10,437 nt of DNA from Gemmatimonadota bacterium (GTDB lineage: Bacteria > GCA-2686955). Shown piece by piece: positions 6,201 to 10,437 of this stretch. The translations under genes and the position numbers were made by a program. The stretch's first letter is position 1, and the number at the start of each line of letters is the position of its first letter. Location of the stretch: NCBI GenBank assembly GCA_026991065.1, contig JALXCG010000837.1, forward strand, positions 1 to 10,437, in the 5' to 3' direction. The notes under the pieces are model-generated. The model worked only from the letters and a program-made list of their open reading frames with translations, made no database searches and was not told where the DNA came from.

Positions 6201-8185
6201 CGCGCCTTCAGGTCACAACTCCAGAACTCCCCTCGTTGGCGAATCGGGCGCGGGCCTGTGGTGAGAACGAAATCGCGCTGGCGGCGGCGCTCTATCTGGC
6301 GACCCGCGGGGAGCCTGACTTGGCCCGTACCGCTCTGCAGGGTGCTGCGCCGTCGCCCTCCGGCACACCGTCGCAGGTTGCCTACGACCTCGCTCGCGCC
6401 GAAGTGGAGATCAGCGCCGGCGCTTGGGAGCAGGCGGAGGTCAGGGCGGCGGCCGCGCGTCACAGCGCGGAGCGCCTCGCCATGCCGGTTGTGACCGCGC
6501 ATGCTCTCTTGCTGCAGGCAACTCTGTTGCTGCGCGCTGAACGGCACGCGGCGGCCCGAGTGCACCTTGATCAGGCGCACGAACTGCTTCGCGGTAGTTG
6601 CGCGGGGGTCAGCACCGCGGCGGATCCCGATCTTCTGCGTCGCATTGAGCGCACCCGTGCGCTCTGCAGTGGGGCCTCCAGCCCACGCCAGCACCTGGCG
6701 TTGACGCGCGTTGCCGAACTCCTGGGTTCGATCGAGGATCCAGAGAAACTCTTCCCCGCGATTCTCCGCGTTGTTCTGGACACTGTCGCGGCCGAGCGCG
6801 GCGTGCTGACCCTGCGCCAGGGAGAGAGTGACGATTTTGAAATCGCCGTTGCCCGCAACGTGGACTCGGCCGCTCTGGGGGATGTGCAGCGGATCTCGCG
6901 CACGATTCTCAGTCGGGCCTATCGCGAGGGAGCGGTTCTTCACTCCTCCAATGCGCTGCAGGATGAGGATTTCTCTGGACTGCGCTCGGTCCAGCTCTAC
7001 CGCATCGTCTCTTTCGCCTGTGCGCCATTGGTGGTTGGGGGGCGCATTGTCGGCACGATCTATCTTGACCGCGGCACTCGCGAAGGGGCTTTTTCCCATT
7101 CCGATCTGGCCTTCTTGGCCGCTTTGGCGAAGATCTCGGCGCTGGCCCTGGAGCATGCGCGCCTTCACAATCGACTGCGCATGCAGGCCGGGGCTCTGCG
7201 CCAGGAGGTGGAGACCCTTTATGGCCTCGGCAGTCTGGTGCAGAAGAGCCGCCCGATGGCGCGCCTGGTTGCCCGCGCCCGGCGTCTGGCTGATGCCGCG
7301 GTCACGGTGCTGATCGAAGGAGAGACCGGCGTCGGCAAGAGTGTTCTGGCGCGAGCCCTGCACTACTCGGGGCGCCGCTCCGGAAGGCCTTTTGTGGAAC
7401 TGGACTGTGGCGCGATCCCGCTGAACCTGGTGGAGAGCGAACTCTTTGGGCACGTGAAGGGTGCTTTTACCGGTGCGGACAGGGAGCGCGACGGTGTCTT
7501 TCAAGCCGCCGACGGGGGAACCCTGTTCCTCGATGAGATCGGCAATCTGCCCTTGGAGGGGCAGGCCAAGCTCTTGCGCGTTCTGCAGGATGGCCGGGTG
7601 CGGAGGGTCGGCGCGGAGCAGTCGATGCGCGTAGACGTGCGCTTGCTGTGCGCGAGCAACTCCACACTGGAAGAGGAGGTTGCCGCCGGGCGCTTCCGCG
7701 AGGACTTATACTTCAGAATCAACCCCGTAGTGCTGCGCATTCCGCCTCTGCGGGAACGCCGCGCCGACATCATCCCGCTGGCGGAACGTTTCTTGCAAGA
7801 AACAGCAGTGCGAATGGGGCTGAAACCGCCGCTCCTGACCGCGGAACTCCGTCGCATCCTGCGCCGTGCCCGCTGGCCCGGCAATGTCCGGCAACTTCAA
7901 AATGAGATCCACAGACTCTTGATACTCCATCCCACCGAAGTCTGGACTGAAGACCATCTGTCGGCCGACCTTGGCTTTGGCGGTGTGGTCTCCAAGAGCG
8001 TTTCATACTCCGGGCGCACCGTCGCCGCAGTGGAGAAAGAGATGCTCGTTGACGCTCTGAAACGTGCCCACTGGAATCGTCGCCGTGCCGCGGAACGTCT
8101 TGGGATGACCCACCGGCAAGTCTGCTACCGGATCGCCAAGTATGGTCTTACGCCACCCTCTCGGAAGCGGGGAGAACAACAATGA
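3266..8185 (+). CDS. Giant kinase-TPR-GAF-sigma-54 activator (Fis-type HTH)
   Basis: 1639 residues. Residues 1-180 are a protein-kinase-like domain with a short N-lobe: candidate Lys13 and Glu30, H101-G-D103 with N108 in the catalytic loop, DFG at 124-126 and APE at 146-148. The Gly-rich loop is missing and the usual HRD Arg is Gly. About 280-440 resembles a STAND/AAA-type NTPase with a degenerate P-loop (GGAGSGRRT, 288-296; Arg replaces Lys). Helical repeats fill about 540-1130, with clear 40-residue TPRs at about 693-928. A GAF domain spans about 1142-1298. The sigma-54 AAA+ domain follows: Walker A GETGVGKS (1352-1359), GAFTGA (1399-1404), Walker B LFLDE (Asp1423, Glu1424), RFREDLYFR near 1476 and WPGNVRQL. 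A Fis-type HTH lies at about 1589-1632. It should bind enhancer DNA and remodel sigma-54 polymerase, gated by the kinase, TPR and GAF parts. An in-frame stop at 3212-3214 prevents a start more than 17 codons further upstream. Confidence 0.92.
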   Translation: MITVEVGTRQVVKRAHAPVARQAWRMLRREYWLLAMLRPERAPRAIDLCLAADGTATLTLERLPGTSLDAVLAAGDATGALHALVDVAVALHALHVSGFVHGDVAPRNVLVQGQGATARGWLIDFGFAAPIGSRSRLVRGTPATMAPELMAGGSVSAATDLFAFGRLLTGIVDGGWDLPAWAGEVGSDTAAERSETANSNFTGARRSAVLALGAKLTSGGRPAAGPHNALSVAAELRAALRLASAPESTAVAPLALWIRRRAAWKLLRAIAGLARGNLRAGGSVVITGGAGSGRRTLQQVAERVARCFGVAVRRDGRDRAPGDVEMAPGEAARPVLILLAEREPDALQQHLVRWREVPNTLGMGISDQPPGDPATTWIQLAPLTRIESARLGAFMLRTRQLPAALVSLSEPGPRQPIDWRRRLDRCAIRRGNDGNVQGLVPLPAPASEPQTVREAVYLGFWGEIAPPPPEREGSSRLAAVLAESLQTRSPGEIVRWGAAHGLQRTEIRAIGLRVADSLLAPVSSAPGEALDAGGRRALWILRELGGLEKRISLGLELARGDLAAGRPRAAALMARSLVRHSRATEENHWQALVIAVQAARRLGHWRAVVRGVSRALPQAPARYAHLLRLERIEALTQGGDLERAWQEAAALRIEDVDASAALILARLAQLRGDHARARQWAGTAFACSRSRNRLQAARALNVLAISDLAVGRLRPARRRLENALRVRRRLRDLSGMAACELHLAEVDEAEGRRADAQRRLQHCLDLRLTVGQAAGAADALERIGRLAARSGDTKGARDQFTRALRMRLRLGDLSGTAALRHNLGILALRDGDAQGARRAARDAASTFLKLGDRANSLAARAQAALALEVLGRRGQAISEMLRVMHLRRSTGGARELAATLKHLADLFGRGGRNLRAARLAALGAAVSREDPVRRARLVLLQADHLLAAGRFVAARAAIASISTWPSTLAIGLQRDLLWARLQVTTPELPSLANRARACGENEIALAAALYLATRGEPDLARTALQGAAPSPSGTPSQVAYDLARAEVEISAGAWEQAEVRAAAARHSAERLAMPVVTAHALLLQATLLLRAERHAAARVHLDQAHELLRGSCAGVSTAADPDLLRRIERTRALCSGASSPRQHLALTRVAELLGSIEDPEKLFPAILRVVLDTVAAERGVLTLRQGESDDFEIAVARNVDSAALGDVQRISRTILSRAYREGAVLHSSNALQDEDFSGLRSVQLYRIVSFACAPLVVGGRIVGTIYLDRGTREGAFSHSDLAFLAALAKISALALEHARLHNRLRMQAGALRQEVETLYGLGSLVQKSRPMARLVARARRLADAAVTVLIEGETGVGKSVLARALHYSGRRSGRPFVELDCGAIPLNLVESELFGHVKGAFTGADRERDGVFQAADGGTLFLDEIGNLPLEGQAKLLRVLQDGRVRRVGAEQSMRVDVRLLCASNSTLEEEVAAGRFREDLYFRINPVVLRIPPLRERRADIIPLAERFLQETAVRMGLKPPLLTAELRRILRRARWPGNVRQLQNEIHRLLILHPTEVWTEDHLSADLGFGGVVSKSVSYSGRTVAAVEKEMLVDALKRAHWNRRRAAERLGMTHRQVCYRIAKYGLTPPSRKRGEQQ

Positions 8186-9174
8186 AGGCGATGTCGCGAA
8201 TTCTGCTCCTGCTGATCACTCTGGTGGCGGCGCCTTTCAGCGCTTCGCGCGCCGCCCAATCCCAGGCGCCACAAGCCGATTCCCCGGCCACTGTTGCGAA
8301 CAGTCTCACCGTGGTGATCCATGAGATCATGTTCGACCCGCCGGATACTCTGGGCAGTGACGATGACTATGAATGGATCGAACTTTTTAATACCACCGGC
8401 GCGACCATCGATCTGAGCGGCTGGACACTCAACGGTGCACCGCTCACGGGGGTTATCGAGCCCTATCGCTATCTGATTTGCGCTCGTCAGGATCTCTCGG
8501 ACCCGGATGGAGACGGAGCCTATTTCTCAGCTTTCTACAACCTTGACCACGGCTACGACCTGAACACACCGGTGCTGGACATGGGCAATGCCGAGTGGTC
8601 TTTGCAGGGGCCGGAGTTGGCGGTTGTGCTGCGGGATGGGCTGGAGCAAGTCGTGGATTCGGTGAGCTTTGACCCGGTGCCCGGGGGTGACGGGGATGGC
8701 TCGACACTGGAGCGTGTTGTGGCGCTGCTACCGGGAACGCCCGAGAACTTCGCGGTCAGTTCTCCGGCGGACCGCCACGGATCTCCCGAGGGGGAGAACT
8801 CCACCTCACCCGTGGTGATCGAGGTGTCTTTGCCCCCCGGGCCGTTTTACCGTGGCGATGTGGTCACCATCTCCGAGTCGATTCTCAATCGCAGTTCCGA
8901 GCCCCAAACGATATCGATCTGGCGTGTGATCCAACTGCCGAACTCGTTGCGCCGTGCCTTCAATCCTCCCGGTCTCCCGACCCACCTGATCGTACCCCCG
9001 AATTTTGAATTTCAGGCCGAATCCGAGGTGACGGTGCCGGATCAGCTTCCTCTGGGCGCCTATGGCTACCAGGCGATTATCGGGCAGGGGGAGCAGTCGG
9101 CCGGGTCGGACTGGGAAGAGTTTATCGTGCACTCCAACGACCAGGTGCGCAGCGGGAGTGCGACAGGCTCTTAG
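8182..9174 (+). CDS. Exported lamin-tail-domain protein
   Basis: 330 residues. Its ATG overlaps the regulator's stop as ATGA (8182-8185), with a GGGGAG site about 8 nt upstream, so the two genes are translationally coupled and presumably share an mRNA. A later in-frame ATG at 8191 is possible but less well placed. Residues 1-25 form a Sec signal peptide (ILLLLITLVAA core, cleavage near SRA-A). Residues about 43-175 match the lamin tail domain: VIHEIMFDPP, then YEWIELFNTTGATIDLSGWTL, the typical bacterial signature. A beta-rich domain at about 208-314 opens with a PPGPFYRGD turn and contains LPLGAYGYQ; a similar layout recurs in the gene at 9497. No lipobox, membrane anchor or sorting tail is visible, so it is probably periplasmic or secreted. 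Lamin tail domains occur in many secreted bacterial proteins, often beside nucleases or adhesion modules, but no enzyme domain is present here. Confidence 0.85.
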   Translation: MKAMSRILLLLITLVAAPFSASRAAQSQAPQADSPATVANSLTVVIHEIMFDPPDTLGSDDDYEWIELFNTTGATIDLSGWTLNGAPLTGVIEPYRYLICARQDLSDPDGDGAYFSAFYNLDHGYDLNTPVLDMGNAEWSLQGPELAVVLRDGLEQVVDSVSFDPVPGGDGDGSTLERVVALLPGTPENFAVSSPADRHGSPEGENSTSPVVIEVSLPPGPFYRGDVVTISESILNRSSEPQTISIWRVIQLPNSLRRAFNPPGLPTHLIVPPNFEFQAESEVTVPDQLPLGAYGYQAIIGQGEQSAGSDWEEFIVHSNDQVRSGSATGS

Positions 9175-9197
9175 GCAACACCTCGCCGGATCCGATT

Positions 9198-9219
9198 AAG
9201 TTCACAATTTTGTGAACTT
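9198..9219. promoter_or_regulatory. Perfect 10+10 bp palindrome, candidate activator-binding site
   Basis: AAGTTCACAA (9198-9207) and TTGTGAACTT (9210-9219) are exact reverse complements separated by TT. The site lies 24 nt after the lamin-tail gene and is centred about 148 bp upstream of the start predicted from the promoter at 9331. That is a normal distance for an upstream activator sequence read by a Fis-type HTH dimer. As RNA it could fold with a 6-nt loop, but no T tract follows, so an operator or enhancer is favoured over a terminator. I found no second full copy in the window. Confidence 0.6.
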
Positions 9220-9246
9220 CTGCGAAGGAAGACGCAGTTGGAGTAG

Positions 9247-9258
9247 CCGGTATACCGG
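9247..9258. repeat. 12-bp perfect palindrome
   Basis: CCGGTATACCGG is fully self-complementary. It is centred about 104 bp upstream of the predicted sigma-54 start. It may be a second protein-binding site, but its sequence is unrelated to the palindrome at 9198. Confidence 0.35.
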
Positions 9259-9330
9259 TGACCGCAGTACGGCACTCAGCGCAATCAAGGCAGAAGCGAC
9301 GCTTACCTGGATTTGTCGAACAAGCCCCAC

Positions 9331-9346
9331 TGGCACATTTCCTGCG
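9331..9346 (+). promoter_or_regulatory. Candidate sigma-54 (-24/-12) promoter
   Basis: TGGCACATTTCCTGCG: the -24 element TGGCAC is perfect. The invariant GG (9332-9333) and GC (9344-9345) are separated by exactly 10 nt. The -12 element reads CTGC against the consensus TTGC, preceded by a T-rich spacer as usual. Transcription would start near 9357, leaving a leader of about 140 nt before the secreted-protein gene at 9497. It is intergenic, correctly oriented, and lies downstream of a gene encoding a sigma-54 activator. Confidence 0.6.
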
Positions 9347-9370
9347 GTAGATCCGGAGCACAATGAGTCC

Positions 9371-9448
9371 GCTGGCGCGAGGGCGTGGCGCCCGGCCGCG
9401 CCGCAGCGCCAGCATTCCCGGGCTGTTCCACCCTGTCGTGGGCCAGCC
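9371..9448 (+). promoter_or_regulatory. Foldable 5' leader of the secreted cysteine-rich protein
   Basis: An outer stem GCTGGCGC (9371-9378) with GCGCCAGC (9406-9413) encloses an inner GGGCG-TGG-CGCCC hairpin (9381-9393). A second hairpin follows: GGCTG (9421-9425) with CAGCC (9444-9448), and CCAC (9428-9431) with GTGG (9438-9441) around CCTGTC. Both lie between the predicted start and the ribosome-binding site. They may affect mRNA stability or translation. The local GC richness makes some of this pairing expected by chance, and no known riboswitch class is recognised. Confidence 0.35.
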
Positions 9449-9496
9449 TGATCTACCGCTCGCTCCTGCTATGGGGTGCGCCGGATGGAGAAGACC

Positions 9497-9880
9497 ATGT
9501 TGCGTTTCTTGATTGCCAGTGCGGCTGCTATGACTCTTGCCGCTTCCGCCAATGCTCAGTGTGTGTCCTGCAGCATCGTTCCCGATGCCGACTGCGTGAT
9601 GCCCGGCAGCGCGCTGAATGTGCAAGTGTGCGTGATTAACGATTGCGAAGAGTTCGTGCGCGTCTCGGCGGATCTGGTCGCGAATGCTCCGGGGGGCGAT
9701 GTCTACGACATCCAGAACAAGTTTTTCTGGGCACCTCCGGGCGAGAACTGCGTCGACCTCGCGCTCTTCGTCCCCGATTTTGTCGACCTGGGCGACTACG
9801 ACCTGGAAGTGACCCTCACTGAAGGCGACAACACGAGCACTTGCAATGCCGCGGTGACTGTCGCGGAAGATTGCGGCTGA
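9497..9880 (+). CDS. Small secreted cysteine-rich protein
   Basis: 127 residues from ATG 9497, chosen because GGAG (9487-9490) lies 6 nt upstream and the protein then begins with a clean signal peptide. Upstream in-frame GTG 9476 and ATG 9485 would only add a charged extension. Residues 1-20 are the Sec signal (cleavage after ANA). The mature 107 residues are acidic and hold eight Cys (22, 25, 33, 45, 50, 85, 116, 126), enough for four disulfides outside the cytoplasm. The sequence has a beta-sandwich look: LNVQVCVINDC strand, WAPPGENC turn, FVPDFVDLGDYDLEVTL, and a closing CNAAVTV strand. This resembles CARDB/Ig-like domains and the C-terminal part of the lamin-tail protein. It probably has its own sigma-54 promoter at 9331. 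Its function is unknown; a surface, filament or adhesion component is a guess. Confidence 0.8.
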   Translation: MLRFLIASAAAMTLAASANAQCVSCSIVPDADCVMPGSALNVQVCVINDCEEFVRVSADLVANAPGGDVYDIQNKFFWAPPGENCVDLALFVPDFVDLGDYDLEVTLTEGDNTSTCNAAVTVAEDCG

Positions 9881-9890
9881 GTTCGGTAGC

Positions 9891-9927
9891 GGCGGCGTCC
9901 GGCTCGCTCCCTCGGCCGGTCGCCGCC
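9891..9927. terminator. GC-rich hairpin between convergent genes
   Basis: GGCGGCG-T-CCGG (9891-9902) pairs with CCGG-T-CGCCGCC (9916-9927), with one T-T mismatch and a 13-nt loop. It starts 10 nt after the secreted-protein stop and lies 19 nt beyond the DUF885 stop on the other strand. It could act in both directions. No T tract is present on either side, so termination may need a factor. Confidence 0.5.
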
Positions 9928-9946
9928 ATTGGTGCGGGGTGGGTCG

Positions 9947-10437
9947 CTACGCTTGCTGGTCGATCCACTCCCGCATCCATTTTTCCAATACCCCCAATGG
10001 CACGGCACCGATACCCAGAAGGCGGTCATGGAAACCGCGCAGGTCGAAACCACTGCCGAGCGCGGCTTCCGCGTCGCGTCGCATCCGGGTGATGCTTAAC
10101 TCGCCGATCTTGTAGGAGAGAGCCTGCCCGGCCATGCAGATGTAGCGTTCCACCTCGGCCGCAACATTCGCCGCCGAGAGCGCGGTTCCCTGAGCCATGT
10201 ATTCGATCGCCTGCTCACGGCTCCAGCCCTTGGAGTGGATGCCGGTATCTACCACCAACCGCGCGGCGCGCCACAACTCCAGGGTCAAGCGTCCAAACTC
10301 CGAATAGAGCTCCTGGTAGAAACCGAGTTCTTTGGGGAGCCGCTCGGAATAGAGCGCCCAACCTTCGACGTAAGCGGTGAACATTCCATGCTTGCGGAAA
10401 TCGGGCAGGTTGCTGATCTCCTGCGCCAGCGCGATCT
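9947..10437 (-). CDS. DUF885 family protein, C-terminal part (5' end outside window)
   Basis: The minus-strand frame stays open to the window edge. The visible part is 162 residues beginning IALAQEISNLPDFRKHG; the internal Met at 10384 is not the start. YVEGWALYSE, ARLVVDTGIHSKGW, GQALSYKIGEL and FHDRLLGIGAVPL are hallmark stretches of the DUF885 family. Full members are typically around 550-600 residues, and many carry an HExxH-like zinc-peptidase motif, which would lie upstream and cannot be checked here. Members are often exported and are considered probable metallopeptidases, but that activity is family-level inference. The gene converges with the secreted-protein gene across a 66-nt gap and is probably unrelated to it. 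Confidence 0.9.
   Translation of the reverse strand, partial: IALAQEISNLPDFRKHGMFTAYVEGWALYSERLPKELGFYQELYSEFGRLTLELWRAARLVVDTGIHSKGWSREQAIEYMAQGTALSAANVAAEVERYICMAGQALSYKIGELSITRMRRDAEAALGSGFDLRGFHDRLLGIGAVPLGVLEKWMREWIDQQA

Larger units (their letters stand above)
9175..9496. other. 322-nt non-coding region with regulatory architecture
   Basis: No convincing gene is visible. From left to right it holds a 10+10 bp palindrome, a 12-bp palindrome, a -24/-12 sigma-54-type promoter and two potential leader hairpins, all listed separately. The sequence around the first palindrome is clearly more AT-rich than the rest of the window. Confidence 0.6.

Noticed and set aside
5381-7504. 707-codon open frame on the minus strand inside the giant regulator
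   Set aside because: It lies opposite well-supported TPR, GAF and AAA+ coding sequence. Its product is low-complexity, rich in Arg, Gln and Gly, with no recognisable domain, as expected for the shadow of GC-rich coding DNA.
9363-9512. 49-codon ORF starting in the leader and overlapping the secreted-protein start
   Set aside because: The GGAG spacing is short and sits at the predicted transcript end. The product is Arg/Pro-rich with no features and overlaps a signal peptide with a much better start.
9122-9625. 167-codon minus-strand frame over the intergenic region
   Set aside because: It runs antisense into two supported genes and across the promoter elements, with no recognisable domain or convincing start.
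10381-10390. GTGAAC half-site resembling the palindrome arm
   Set aside because: It is a single half-site within the DUF885 coding sequence, with no matching second arm.

Overview
The window reads as chromosomal DNA from a GC-rich (about 60% or more by eye), diderm, free-living bacterium. The evidence is a lipoprotein signal with a Lol-type exit residue, Sec signal peptides, a sigma-54 activator and a very large Ser/Thr-kinase/TPR regulator. That mix is common in myxobacteria, Acidobacteriota and related uncultured phyla, but the sequence alone does not fix the phylum. There are no IS elements, tRNAs, rRNAs or CRISPR arrays.

Layout. (1) 1-699: 3' part of a cystathionine beta-synthase with a C-terminal pair of CBS domains. 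(2) 878-1690: outer-membrane-type lipoprotein with one fibronectin III domain. A strong hairpin at 1703-1740 separates it from (3) 1784-3214, an ATP-grasp ligase-like protein of unknown substrate. (4) 3266-8185: a 1639-residue fusion of kinase, degenerate P-loop region, TPRs, GAF, sigma-54 AAA+ domain and Fis-type HTH. (5) 8182-9174: exported lamin-tail-domain protein whose start overlaps the stop of (4) as ATGA. (6) About 320 nt of non-coding DNA with two palindromes, a near-consensus -24/-12 promoter and a foldable leader. (7) 9497-9880: small secreted protein with eight cysteines. (8) 9947-10437, minus strand: C-terminal part of a DUF885 protein, convergent with (7) across a GC-rich hairpin.

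How the parts may work together (inference). The ATP-grasp gene, the giant regulator and the lamin-tail gene are closely packed and probably co-transcribed. The regulator has every element needed to activate sigma-54 RNA polymerase: the GAFTGA loop, Walker A and B motifs, and a DNA-binding HTH. The only convincing intergenic sigma-54 promoter seen lies one gene downstream, in front of the small secreted protein. A perfect 10+10 bp palindrome sits about 148 bp upstream of its predicted start, at enhancer distance. The lamin-tail protein and the small cysteine-rich protein seem to share a C-terminal beta-sandwich-like domain. The simplest model is a self-contained module in which the kinase/TPR/GAF regulator senses a signal and switches on a secreted surface protein. 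The flanking CBS and DUF885 genes look like ordinary housekeeping neighbours.
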